Positions 17,597 through 26,508 of a stretch of 64,000 nt of DNA are shown in pieces. Position 1 is the first letter of the stretch, and the number at the start of each line of letters is the position of its first letter. Below the pieces are notes generated by a model. It saw only the letters and a program-made list of their open reading frames with translations. It made no database searches and was not told the origin of the DNA. The position numbers were made by a program, and so were the translations under genes. The stretch is from Paenibacillus azoreducens. Its GTDB lineage: Bacteria; Bacillota; Bacilli; Paenibacillales; Paenibacillaceae. Location: contig NZ_AP025343.1 in the NCBI RefSeq assembly GCF_021654775.1, forward strand, positions 4,865,501-4,929,500. Reading direction: 5' to 3'.

Positions 17597-18493
17597 CTAT
17601 TCTTTAAGTGATCCTACCAGCACGCCTTTGACAAAATACTTCTGCACGAATGGATACACCGCAATAATCGGCAGCGTCGCCACCATCATCGTCGCCATGG
17701 ACAAGGATTTGGTCGTCACGCTTTTCATCGCTGTCATCCGGCTCTGGGCCGCCGAATCCAATTTGGACATCTGCTCGGTCATGATATTGGTGCTGAGAAT
17801 TTGCTGCAGCATGGACTGGATCGGCAGCAGCTTCTCATTCGTAATATAAATGCTTGGCAGAAACCACTCGTTCCAGTGCGCCACGGCCGTAAACAGCCCA
17901 AGCGTGGCGATAACCGGACCCGACAATGGCAAAATGATTCTGAAAAAAGTCGACCAGTTGCCGCAGCCGTCGATTTTGGCCGATTCTTCCAGCCCGTCCG
18001 GCAGCCCCATAAAGAAAGTCCGGAAAATAATCATGTTCCATACGCTGATCAAACCGGGAATGATGAACACCCAGAAGGTATTCATCAGCCCGAGGCCTCT
18101 GATCACCAGAAATGTCGGAATCAGTCCGCCGCCGAAATACATCGTGACAATGCACATCACCATGTAGAACTTGCGGCCGACCAGCTCCTTTTTCGTCATG
18201 CCGTATGCGAAAATCGCGGTACAAAGCACGGACAAGATGGTCCCGAGCGCCGTTCTCGCGACACTGACCATAAAAGCGTTCATAATCCGATTATCCCGGA
18301 AAACGACGTAATAGTTTTCAAGCGACCACTTCCGCGGCCAAAAGGTAATGCCCCCAAGCGCGGTATCCATGCCGTCGTTCAGCGATATCACCAGCCCGTT
18401 CCAAAACGGATAAAAGGTGCTGAAACCCAGCAGGATCAAAAAACCGTATACAAACACATCGAGCATCCTGTCGCCAAAGCTTTTACTATGCAT
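17597..18493 (-). CDS. Sugar ABC transporter permease (LplC/YtcP-like)
   Basis: A 298-residue inner-membrane permease with six predicted spans. The cytoplasmic loop that contacts the ATPase reads EESAKIDGCGNWSTFFRIILP, a good EAA motif. The C-terminus YPFVQKYFVKGVLVGSLKE is characteristic of this subfamily. It starts 48 bases after the first permease and is followed by the binding protein, so the three form one importer for a complex carbohydrate. Confidence 0.9.
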   Translation of the reverse strand: MHSKSFGDRMLDVFVYGFLILLGFSTFYPFWNGLVISLNDGMDTALGGITFWPRKWSLENYYVVFRDNRIMNAFMVSVARTALGTILSVLCTAIFAYGMTKKELVGRKFYMVMCIVTMYFGGGLIPTFLVIRGLGLMNTFWVFIIPGLISVWNMIIFRTFFMGLPDGLEESAKIDGCGNWSTFFRIILPLSGPVIATLGLFTAVAHWNEWFLPSIYITNEKLLPIQSMLQQILSTNIMTEQMSKLDSAAQSRMTAMKSVTTKSLSMATMMVATLPIIAVYPFVQKYFVKGVLVGSLKE

Positions 18494-18541
18494 TTGCTTG
18501 CAGCCTCCCTGTCATCTGCCATATCTTCGAAATCATGAGTC

Positions 18542-19498
18542 TTACCACAGACTGTTGCCGGATCTCCGGGCAAACATATTGGCGAAAGTCAGCATTCCGA
18601 CGCTGATAACGGCTTTAAACAGACCGACGGCCGTCGCGTACGAGTATCGCTGATTCGTAATCCCCACCCTATAAACATAGGTATCGATTACGTTGGCCAC
18701 ATCCCGCAGCACCGGATTCGATCCGAGCAAGAGGATGTCTTCAAAACCTGCGCTGAGCAGATTTCCGATCGCCAAAATCATGAAGATGGAAATGACAGGT
18801 ATGATCGAAGGGATGGTGATCATGAATATTTGCTTGATCCGCCCCGCCCCGTCCATTGCCGCCGCTTCATACAAGCTCGGGTTGATCCCCGCGATGGCGG
18901 CCAAATATACAATGGAACCAAAGCCGATCTCTTTCCACACGTTCGTGGAAACCAGAATGCCCCAGAAATATTCGGCTTTGCCGAGGAAGCCGACCGGCTC
19001 GTTGATCAGATGCAGCTTTTGCAGCAAAATGTTCAAGCTCCCGTTATCTGTTGACAGGATCGACATCGTAAAACCTGCGACGATAACCCAGGACAGGAAA
19101 TGCGGAAGATAGCTGACGGTTTGGATCACCCGTTTAAACGCCATATGCCGCACTTCATTCAAAACCAGTGCCAAAAAAATCGGCGCCGGAAATCCGATGA
19201 CGAACTTCAATAAGCTGATGATAATCGTATTGCGGATGATGGACCAAAACTCCGGCGAGTGAAAAAACATGCTGAAATGCTTAAAACCTACCCATGGACT
19301 CGCCCAAAAACCTTCAAACAGGTTATAATCTTGAAACGCCATTAAAACACCGTACATCGGTATGTAGGAAAAAACAAAAATCAATAACAGTGCCGGAATG
19401 ACCATGAGCTGAATATCCCATTGTTTGATCATCCGGTAAGCGACTCCCCGCTTTTTTTTGACGGCTTTTTCTTTTGTAATCGCTGCGAGCTGCGCCAT
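18542..19498 (-). CDS. Sugar ABC transporter permease (LplB-like)
   Basis: A 318-residue permease, the first gene of the operon, with six spans after a basic N-terminal tail. The EAA loop reads YEAAAMDGAGRIKQIFMITIP. It would pair with the next permease. GCAAGGAGGGGAG precedes the ATG at 19498, and a cre-like box lies 23 bases upstream of the start. The C-terminus ends in a short basic stretch with RRSGNSLW, which is usual for LplB-type proteins. Confidence 0.9.
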   Translation of the reverse strand: MAQLAAITKEKAVKKKRGVAYRMIKQWDIQLMVIPALLLIFVFSYIPMYGVLMAFQDYNLFEGFWASPWVGFKHFSMFFHSPEFWSIIRNTIIISLLKFVIGFPAPIFLALVLNEVRHMAFKRVIQTVSYLPHFLSWVIVAGFTMSILSTDNGSLNILLQKLHLINEPVGFLGKAEYFWGILVSTNVWKEIGFGSIVYLAAIAGINPSLYEAAAMDGAGRIKQIFMITIPSIIPVISIFMILAIGNLLSAGFEDILLLGSNPVLRDVANVIDTYVYRVGITNQRYSYATAVGLFKAVISVGMLTFANMFARRSGNSLW

Positions 19499-19520
19499 AT
19501 GCTCCCCTCCTTGCTAAACA

Positions 19521-19535
19521 TTGTAATCGTTTGCA
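19521..19535. promoter_or_regulatory. cre-like catabolite control site
   Basis: TTGTAATCGTTTGCA fits the catabolite-responsive element consensus WTGNAANCGNWNNCW at every fixed position. It lies 23-37 bases before the lplB start and next to its ribosome binding site, a position that suits repression by CcpA or a local LacI-family protein. Confidence 0.55.
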
Positions 19536-19631
19536 AGGAGAAAAAACTATTTGCTTCGTCAACGAAATCTGATACATTTAACAGATTTTATAACATCGGA
19601 TGGCCAAAACGGGACTTCAGCCTCAAAATAG

Positions 19632-19748
19632 CCCCACAAAGAGTATCGGAAAGAAGTAAGGGCGCCTCTCAAAGAGGGGCGCTTTTGCGGAGCAAAAGTA
19701 CTGAATGAGGCCTATACTTCGATTGTTTATTCCAAATATTTTTGGGGG
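19632..19748 (+). repeat. Family A element, copy 4
   Basis: Starts CCCCACAAAGAGTATCGG and carries both core hairpins. The right end is degenerate (ATTTTTGGGGG instead of CTTTGCGGGG). It lies upstream of the lpl operon and downstream of the SLH gene terminator. Confidence 0.8.
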
Positions 19749-19766
19749 ACCCCAAAGCTCAAAAAA

Positions 19767-19798
19767 AGACCCGTTCCCCGCAACCGGAGAAAGGGTCT
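19767..19798 (-). terminator. Terminator of the SLH/PrcB gene
   Basis: AGACCC pairs with GGGTCT with inner GTTCC/GGAGA pairing; on the minus strand the stem is followed by TTTTTTTG. Confidence 0.75.
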
Positions 19799-19810
19799 CT
19801 TGCCCGTATG

Positions 19811-20761
19811 TTATTTGGAATTTATCGGATTGATCCCCGGAATGGATATTTGCGATCCATCCGGCCCGGAACTCTTTTTCACGCTGACTTTGAACTGGCT
19901 GTCCACATAAAATGAAGCTTTGGCGGTAGATATGACCTGCGGATACATCGTTCCCGGTTTGGGCGTCGTAAAATGATAATAAGCTATCGCTTTTTGCCCG
20001 GGCAAAAATTCGATGCGGTCAATCATGATCCCGTAACCCGGATTAGGCATGTCGGATTTGAACAACACGATTTTATTGACTTGATCGTTAACCTTTTCCA
20101 CCTGAACGGAAACATCGTCGTCCTGGCTTTCCGAGCCCTGCCCATCATCGGAGCCATGATAATACTTGATCGCATTGTACGTCATTTCGGCAGCCTCCAT
20201 ACGCGTAATATACCGTTTCGGTTGGAAACGGTCCTGCTCATCCGTCGCTGCGATTTGGGCCAGGAGCAGAGATTGAACCGCATTCCGGTATTCGGGGGCA
20301 ATTTGGCTTTCATCCGCCACAGCTGCAGATTTGTGGGCGACCGGGGATATTCCGGCTGCCGAAAGCGCCTGTTCCAGCAACCCGGCAAATTGCTCCCGCG
20401 TCAGCTTCATGTTCCAGTCGCGAATAGATTCGACAGTAAGGCCGTTGTCAGCGGCAATCCCCGCAGCTTCGGCATACCAGGCTTTCGGGGCTTCATGGCC
20501 GGAGGATACGGACGAGCTTTTATGTTTGGCCTGCAGGTTCATCGCATTGACGAGCATCTGAATCCCCTGTGCAGCCGTTAGCGAATCCGACGGGGCAAAT
20601 TTATCCTCGGATACACCGTGAATAATGCCTTTCGTTTGCAGGTATGTTGCGATTTGGTCCTGATTCGGGTCCAAAATATCCGAAAACGCATCGGCGTATG
20701 ATGCTGCCGTCAAGGAACCAACCGCAATCAGAAACGCCGCCCATTTCTTCTTGCTTCCCAT
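19811..20761 (-). CDS. Secreted SLH-domain protein with PrcB-like C-terminal domain
   Basis: A 316-residue secreted protein. The N-terminus is a signal peptide (basic start, hydrophobic run, AASYADA). Two to three S-layer homology repeats follow (about residues 27-205): FSDILDPNQDQIATYLQTKG, YAEAAGIAADNGLT and a more diverged YRNAVQSLLLAQI with RMEAAEM. After an acidic linker comes a domain with FKSDMPNPGYGIMIDRIEFL, which resembles the C-terminal PrcB domain. SLH repeats normally bind pyruvylated cell-wall polymer, so it is likely held on the cell surface. GGAGG lies 9 bases before the chosen ATG. The role of the PrcB-like part is unknown. Confidence 0.78.
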   Translation of the reverse strand: MGSKKKWAAFLIAVGSLTAASYADAFSDILDPNQDQIATYLQTKGIIHGVSEDKFAPSDSLTAAQGIQMLVNAMNLQAKHKSSSVSSGHEAPKAWYAEAAGIAADNGLTVESIRDWNMKLTREQFAGLLEQALSAAGISPVAHKSAAVADESQIAPEYRNAVQSLLLAQIAATDEQDRFQPKRYITRMEAAEMTYNAIKYYHGSDDGQGSESQDDDVSVQVEKVNDQVNKIVLFKSDMPNPGYGIMIDRIEFLPGQKAIAYYHFTTPKPGTMYPQVISTAKASFYVDSQFKVSVKKSSGPDGSQISIPGINPINSK

Positions 20762-20899
20762 ACTCACTCACCTCCATCCTCTCAGACGGGGATTATCTCG
20801 CAAAGGTTTCGTATGTTTGAGGATTTTGTAAAAATCAAATAAGCCACTCGAGAATCAATTTCATAATGTCACTGTTCAACTACCCGTGTGCCGCCCCCT

Positions 20900-21388
20900 T
20901 CAGACATCCGGCTGTTTGCCTGTCATATCCTCCGCTTCCTGATCGAGTCCGAGCTTGGCATACAATTCATTCGTGTATTTTTGCAGCTTGCGCTCCAAAT
21001 CCTGGGCCTGCCGCTTGAAACTGCTCAATTCGCGGATCATTCTCGACCGTCCTGCGGGACTGAAAGTTTCCTGAATCCGCTCCTTGAAATAATCATGGAC
21101 GATATAATTCCGCTGCTTCCATACATCTTTCAACTGTGCCGTCTCTTCCGGAGTAAAAGGGAAATGATGTTGTATTTCTTGGACCAGCTGCCCCAGTGAA
21201 TTGCTTAACTTCCGGTAATATATATCGACAAGGTCTTCCTCGGTAGGAATATCGCCTTGCGAAATTTTCATCAGTACCAGTAAATTGACCAACTGCTGCT
21301 CAAGCGCCTGCGAATAATACACCGCAAGTCCAAAATAGGCAAATAATTCTTTCGAATGATCGCTGTCCAAAATTCGCGTCTGTTTCAT
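20900..21388 (-). CDS. HEPN-like protein with RX4HXY motif, 162 aa
   Basis: A small, mostly helical soluble protein. At R93-N-Y-I-V-H98-D-Y100 it carries the RX4HXY motif that forms the active site of HEPN ribonucleases such as HepT toxins. The N-terminal helix LFAYFGLAVYYSQALEQQLVNLL resembles HEPN helix 1. No nucleotidyltransferase (MNT) antitoxin gene is adjacent, unlike HepT systems. The ATG at 21388 follows GGGAGGGG; the reading from 21418 starts ahead of that site. It lies 119 bases downstream of an ABC permease gene on the same strand. The HEPN assignment rests on the motif and length only. Confidence 0.55.
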   Translation of the reverse strand: MKQTRILDSDHSKELFAYFGLAVYYSQALEQQLVNLLVLMKISQGDIPTEEDLVDIYYRKLSNSLGQLVQEIQHHFPFTPEETAQLKDVWKQRNYIVHDYFKERIQETFSPAGRSRMIRELSSFKRQAQDLERKLQKYTNELYAKLGLDQEAEDMTGKQPDV

Positions 21389-21507
21389 ATACCCCTCCCG
21401 TCCATCACAACGTGACAATCTTCTACTTCCATGTTAATGGATGCACCGTAAATCATCAACCGTTAAAGGCCGGAAGAGTCTCTGGTTTCAGCAGTTCCCT
21501 TAAAAAC

Positions 21508-22218
21508 CTAAGTTCTAGCATCTCTGCGAACGGAAATTGCAGTATAAACAAGAACCAGGACCGCAAAGTAGAACAATCCGTAACCAAGCGTCCCCCAAAC
21601 TTCATAAGTCGGAATGGATTTTCTGTTCATTAAACCGTTCATCATCAGCGATACCGGAGGCAAAATCCAGCGCAGCCATGCCAGCGCTTCCGGAAGCAAA
21701 CCGGTAAGGGATTTCGCCGCGATCGACACAATAATCAGGATCAGCAAAATCGATGTCGCCCTCGTTCCGTTAGCCATCAGCCCCTTTTGGCAAAAAAGCG
21801 CCAGCGCAAAACCAAGGATCCCCATCACCAGATGTCCGCATATCGCAAGCATAAGCTCGTGAAAACGGACCGGCTCGCCAAACATCCGAAAAACAATAGG
21901 ATACAATATGAAAATGAAGGTAAGTAAAATAACGGGAATGATCAAAGCCGTAATCTGGCTGAGCAAATACTTTCTCATGCTTCCGATATGTATCATGTGC
22001 AGCTGTTCCTGCTGCGGACCGGCATGATTCAGAAAACTGAGCGCAATCCAAGCAGAACCGATAAACAAAAATACGGAAGTCACGGCATAACTGTCCATAA
22101 CCGGATTCGGCTTATAGCTATAAAGCAGGCCCATGGAGATCAAGGTTGCCGCAAATGCTGCGAAATAAGCATGCTTCCGCGTATAACTTTGCAGTAAAAA
22201 ACGGGTTAAAGCGAACAA
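21508..22218 (-). CDS. ABC transporter membrane subunit
   Basis: A 236-residue protein with about six hydrophobic segments and no ATPase motif. It lies 24 bases downstream of the ATPase gene, so it is most likely its membrane partner in a two-component exporter or ABC-2-like system. It begins MFALTRFLLQSYTRKHAYFA. I see no clear family signature beyond that. Confidence 0.75.
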   Translation of the reverse strand: MFALTRFLLQSYTRKHAYFAAFAATLISMGLLYSYKPNPVMDSYAVTSVFLFIGSAWIALSFLNHAGPQQEQLHMIHIGSMRKYLLSQITALIIPVILLTFIFILYPIVFRMFGEPVRFHELMLAICGHLVMGILGFALALFCQKGLMANGTRATSILLILIIVSIAAKSLTGLLPEALAWLRWILPPVSLMMNGLMNRKSIPTYEVWGTLGYGLFYFAVLVLVYTAISVRRDART

Positions 22219-22242
22219 TTAGTATTCCTCCTTCAGCTTGCC

Positions 22243-23148
22243 TCATTCGTTAGCCACTTCCGCCAGATGCACATCCATGCCTCCGGCGGGAATGACCGAA
22301 ATCACAGAGCCGCCGCTGTCCAAAATCCGGCGCAGCACCTCATCAACCGCATCGGACAAAACCTCTATCTCACATGTATCCAGATGTGCCGTGTAATGGA
22401 TAATGCCGGGATGCTCTGCAAGAAGTGCGGCCGCGCCGGGGTCGGGCCCAATCATAACGATTCGCGTAATGGTCACCTTTATATCCTGATCCCCGCGATT
22501 TTCCCTTATAACCTGACCGTCTTTCATCAACAACACTCTGTCCGCAATCTCTTCGATCAACTTCGACTCATGGACCGACATCACGATCGCGGTACCCTTT
22601 CGTTTCAAGGCTGCAAGCAAATAGAGCAGTTTCTCCTGCGCTTTCACATCCAAACCGGACAACGGTTCATCCAGCAGCAGCAAATCCGGACGTTGTAGCA
22701 TCGCCTGGATCAGGTTGATCTTTTGCAGCATGCCTTTAGAAAACCGGTTCATCCGCACATCCGCATATTGTTCCATATCAAGCTGCTGCAGCAAGCCTGA
22801 TACCTTTTGCTCGGCCGATGGCTTGTCCATTCCCCCTACCGCGGCCGCACTCATTAGAAACTCTCGAGGAGTAAAGGGTAGTTGGGGAAATCTTTCAGGC
22901 ACATAGCCGGTCGAAAGGTTCCCCTTTCGAACCGACCGAATGCCCGATGTCGGATGGGCAAGGCCTCCCAGCAGCCGCAGCAGCGTGCTTTTGCCGGACC
23001 CGTTTTTGCCCACGAGCGCGATGCACTCCCCGCTGCCTACCGTCAGTGAAATATCCTTCAGAACCTTGCGCCGTCCATATACTTTATCCGCATTTTGGAT
23101 TGTTACCAAACCTTCGGGTTTTTGAGGTTTGACCTCTTCAAGCACCAA
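22243..23148 (-). CDS. ABC transporter ATP-binding protein
   Basis: A 301-residue ATPase with Walker A GKNGSGKST near residue 44, signature FSKGMLQKINL and Walker B LLLLDEPLSGLD, all intact. After residue 215 comes an extension of some 85 residues with no catalytic motif, as in CcmA/NatA-type exporters. The TTG at 23148 follows AAGGGGAG. It is encoded 29 bases downstream of argS and just upstream of its membrane partner. The substrate is unknown. Confidence 0.85.
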   Translation of the reverse strand: MVLEEVKPQKPEGLVTIQNADKVYGRRKVLKDISLTVGSGECIALVGKNGSGKSTLLRLLGGLAHPTSGIRSVRKGNLSTGYVPERFPQLPFTPREFLMSAAAVGGMDKPSAEQKVSGLLQQLDMEQYADVRMNRFSKGMLQKINLIQAMLQRPDLLLLDEPLSGLDVKAQEKLLYLLAALKRKGTAIVMSVHESKLIEEIADRVLLMKDGQVIRENRGDQDIKVTITRIVMIGPDPGAAALLAEHPGIIHYTAHLDTCEIEVLSDAVDEVLRRILDSGGSVISVIPAGGMDVHLAEVANE

Positions 23149-23177
23149 TGAAGACTCCCCTTCCGTTATTCGTTCTC

Positions 23178-24872
23178 TTACATACGTTCCGGCGTCCCGA
23201 TTCCAAGCAATTGCATCGTCCGCGACAGGGACAATCCTGCCAGACGCGTCAAATTCAATCTTGCGGATCTGACTTGATCTTCGTCTGTTACAATTCTTTC
23301 CTTATTATAAAATTGATTGAAAGATTGTGCCACATCCAGCGCATAACGCGCCAAAACGGAAGGCTCATGGTTGCGGAGGCCACGCTGAAGCTGCTCCTGG
23401 AACCGGGTCAGCAACTTCAACAATTCCCAGCCTGAATCCCCGAGCACATCCGATCCGGGCAGGGCTGAATTCGCTGTGATGCCCGCCGTTCCAGCCATTG
23501 CCGCCCCCTTGGTCAGCACGCTTTGTGTTCTCGCATAGGTGTACTGCACATAGGGGCCTGTTTCCCCTTCAAAACTCAAAGCCTCCTCCAATGAGAAATC
23601 CACTTCGTTCAGACGGTGGTTTTTGAGGTCGCCGAAAATAATCGCGCCGATCCCTACGGCATTCGCCACCTGTTCCTTATTTTCCAGATCCGGATTTTTT
23701 TCATTTATAATCGCCAGCGCCCGGGCCACCGCTTCATCAAGCACTGTTTCAAGCACAACGATTTTGCCGCGCCGCGTGGACATCTTTTTGCCTTCGAATT
23801 TCATGAGTCCAAAAGACACATGGATGCAGCTGTCGGCCCAGTCCATCCCCATCTTCCGCAATACCGAGAACACTTGCTGAAAATGCAGCTTTTGCTCATT
23901 TCCAACCACGTACAGCAGGCGTTCTCCCTCCATCACATCATGTCTGTAGATCGCGGTAGCCAGATCCCTTGTCGGATAAATAGTGGTTCCGTCCTTCTTC
24001 AGGATCAGGCATGGCGGCATGCCTTCATCATCCAGACGGACCACCAGAGCGCCGTCGCTTTCCTCCAGCAATCCTTTTTCTTTCAAGCTTTCTACGACGG
24101 GCTGCATTTTATCATTGTAAAAGCTCTCCCCAAGCGTATAATCAAAGCTCACATTCAGCCGCTTATACATCCGGTTAAATTCTTTCAAACTGACTTCCAC
24201 AAAAAATGCCCACAGTCTCCGTGCCTCTTCGTCACCGGCTTCCAGCTTGCGGAACCACTCTCTTGCCTCCGGCTCCAACGTCTCGTCTTCAGCGGCTTCC
24301 TCATGAAAACGAACATATAATTTAAGGGACTCTCCAATCGGGTCTTCGGAAATAGCGTTGTCATCCCCCCATCTCTTATAGGCGGCAATTTGCTTGCCGA
24401 ACTGTGTCCCCCAATCGCCGAGATGGTTAACGCTGACAACATCGTAACCGGCGAGCTTATACATATTGTATATGGCCGCTCCAATCACGGTCGAGCGGAG
24501 GTGGCCGATGCCGAACGGCTTGGCGATATTCGGGGAAGACATATCGATGACGATCTTCCTCCCCTTTCCGGTATCCGGAATGTTTTCCGTGGCCAGTTCA
24601 TCCATGATCAGCGGAATGTAATGGGCACGATCAAATTTCAAATTGATGTACGGGCCTGCGGCCTCGGCTGTAATCGCAGGATGGCTGAAAGATCCGGCAA
24701 TGTCTTTGGCTACTTCCTGCGGGGCTTTTCGAAACTGTTTGGCAAGCATAAAACATGGAAAAGCGATATCCCCCATTTGCGCGGAAGGCGGAATCTCCAG
24801 CAGCCCCATAATTTGATCGGCTTCCAGCGGTACATAAGTTTTGAGCGCATCTGCGGCCCATTGTTGCAGCAT
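23178..24872 (-). CDS. argS: Arginyl-tRNA synthetase
   Basis: Charges tRNA-Arg with arginine in the cytoplasm. The class I signature is GIGHLRS (HIGH-type, about residue 125), preceded by SPNIAKPF, and the second signature is KMSTRRG. HLGDWGTQFGKQ is diagnostic for ArgRS. The C-terminal anticodon-binding DALR domain ends in LARYALDVAQSFNQFYNKERI and RTMQLLGIGTPERM. The start at 24872 gives 9 bases from GAGAGG; the alternative ATG at 24881 touches that site. It is controlled by the T-box leader immediately upstream. Confidence 0.96.
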   Translation of the reverse strand: MLQQWAADALKTYVPLEADQIMGLLEIPPSAQMGDIAFPCFMLAKQFRKAPQEVAKDIAGSFSHPAITAEAAGPYINLKFDRAHYIPLIMDELATENIPDTGKGRKIVIDMSSPNIAKPFGIGHLRSTVIGAAIYNMYKLAGYDVVSVNHLGDWGTQFGKQIAAYKRWGDDNAISEDPIGESLKLYVRFHEEAAEDETLEPEAREWFRKLEAGDEEARRLWAFFVEVSLKEFNRMYKRLNVSFDYTLGESFYNDKMQPVVESLKEKGLLEESDGALVVRLDDEGMPPCLILKKDGTTIYPTRDLATAIYRHDVMEGERLLYVVGNEQKLHFQQVFSVLRKMGMDWADSCIHVSFGLMKFEGKKMSTRRGKIVVLETVLDEAVARALAIINEKNPDLENKEQVANAVGIGAIIFGDLKNHRLNEVDFSLEEALSFEGETGPYVQYTYARTQSVLTKGAAMAGTAGITANSALPGSDVLGDSGWELLKLLTRFQEQLQRGLRNHEPSVLARYALDVAQSFNQFYNKERIVTDEDQVRSARLNLTRLAGLSLSRTMQLLGIGTPERM

Positions 24873-24969
24873 TATGATCATCCTCTCTGTCTATTTTGAA
24901 AAATAAGCGGTCTTACCCTGACTCAATACTGAAATTAGTCCTGGACAGTTGAGCCCTTTCCCTTACACA

Positions 24970-25250
24970 AAAAAGCCCCCGTCTCAATATTATAGAGACG
25001 AGAGCTTATATTCCCGCGGTACCACTCTAAGTAAACGAAACAAAGACCACATCAGTCCTTATTAGCATTTCCCTCAATAACCTGTAACGGGGTTATCCGG
25101 ACGAACCTACCGACTTTTATGCAACAAAAGTTTTGGACCCGCCATCTCCCGGGTGCGCTTCACGAAGGAAACATGTACCGGCTTCCACCAGCCCCGGCTC
25201 GCTGTTCATGTTCGCCCTTCCTTACTCTCCCGATCCCAGACATTCAATTT
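24970..25250 (-). promoter_or_regulatory. T-box leader (tRNA-Arg sensing) of argS
   Basis: On the minus strand the T-box sequence GGTACCGCGG lies at 25014-25023 and is followed by a terminator, stem GTCTC/GAGAC with CTTTTTTG, at 24971-25006. Upstream is a stem I region with GGTGGAAGCCGG and, at 25155-25157, a CGC triplet in GAAGCGCACC, the position of a specifier; CGC is an arginine codon. Uncharged tRNA-Arg would pair with both sites and favour read-through into argS. Confidence 0.9.
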
Positions 25251-25327
25251 TCAATATTATACACATCCCATGCTCTATAAATCAAGCCATGTTTTCGCGA
25301 AGAAAAACCCGAAAGCGGCTGGTCCTC

Positions 25328-26344
25328 TTACTGCTCCCTTTGTTCAAGTACCCGCATGCCCTCTTCCAGCTCCGATCTGGAAAAATGCTCCCCGATAAAA
25401 ACAACCACGTCCGGCACGTTTCCTTGCGGCGTAATCCGCAAAAAATCAGGTTCCCGAAAGGCGTATTGGAACAAAAAGCGGCTTGCGGTGTCGCTGAACG
25501 TCAACACGCCTTTGGCCCGGTAAACCTCCCGTGGAAGCTTCGCAATGAAGTTCTCAAATTCTCCGCTATCGACAGGACCATTTAAATAATGGGTATAGAC
25601 CATAACATGGTCATGCGTATGATGGTGCGTATGATCATGCGCCGGATGATGATGTTCTGCAGCGTTCTGCTCCAAACCATCCTCAGGGATCGAAAATGCG
25701 CCGGAGTTATTCCCAGCCGGGTTTTCTGCTTCAAGCGCCTCCAAAACCGCAGACAGATCGACATCGCAGCGGACGGCCGGAAGCACAGACGCATAGGCAT
25801 TCCACTGCGAAACGACGGTTCCGAGCAGCTGTTTATTTTCCGGGCTGACCAGATCGGTTTTATTTAATATAAGACAGGACGCGGTGCGGATCTGCTCCTG
25901 CATCAAGCGGAAGGTTTTTCCTTTCTGCTGTTGATACAATTCCAAAAGATGAGCCGAATCGACGACCGTAATAACGCCCTTGAGATCAATTTTCAAGTAC
26001 AAAGCCGCTTCGGTCACCCCATCCAAAATTTCCATCGGATTTGCGATTCCCGTCGCTTCGACGACGATCACATCCGGATCTTCCCTCTCAATCAGGCCGG
26101 CAATCTCCATGCTCAAATCGCCGCGGATCGAGCAGCAAATGCACCCGCTAAGCATTTCCGTCATGGGTACCTGCTCCTGAACAAGCAGCCCGTCCAGATT
26201 GACGTCCCCAACTTCGTTCATAATTACGGCCGGAAGCAGCCCCTGAGCCTGCCAATGGGATACCAGCTGCTGAAGCAGGGTGGTTTTCCCGCTCCCCAAA
26301 AAACCGGATAATATGTAAATGGGCGTTGTCTTTTGCTTCGTCAT
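25328..26344 (-). CDS. COG0523/CobW-family GTPase, probable metal chaperone
   Basis: A 338-residue cytoplasmic GTPase. The P-loop GFLGSGKTT is at residues 14-22, the metal-binding CxCC motif (C68-I-C70-C71) follows, and the NKTD guanine-specificity motif is near 170. Between the G domain and the CobW C-terminal domain is a His-rich stretch at about 228-245 with around ten His, as in zinc or nickel-handling members. The ATG at 26344 has GAGGAG upstream; the reading from 26377 does not. It probably loads Zn or another metal onto a client enzyme; no neighbour tells which. Confidence 0.85.
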   Translation of the reverse strand: MTKQKTTPIYILSGFLGSGKTTLLQQLVSHWQAQGLLPAVIMNEVGDVNLDGLLVQEQVPMTEMLSGCICCSIRGDLSMEIAGLIEREDPDVIVVEATGIANPMEILDGVTEAALYLKIDLKGVITVVDSAHLLELYQQQKGKTFRLMQEQIRTASCLILNKTDLVSPENKQLLGTVVSQWNAYASVLPAVRCDVDLSAVLEALEAENPAGNNSGAFSIPEDGLEQNAAEHHHPAHDHTHHHTHDHVMVYTHYLNGPVDSGEFENFIAKLPREVYRAKGVLTFSDTASRFLFQYAFREPDFLRITPQGNVPDVVVFIGEHFSRSELEEGMRVLEQREQ

Positions 26345-26508
26345 ATCGTTCTCCTCTAGATCGCTTTGATGAATCATCTGTTTTTAGCAAAGTGTACTAC
26401 ACCCCCGGCTTCGCCGCAACAGCAGCGGTTCAGGACCTGCCATTTGCATGATGGCGTGCAAAGGACTATCCTAAAAAGACACACTCAAAGGGAGAGGAGT
26501 ATAACAAG

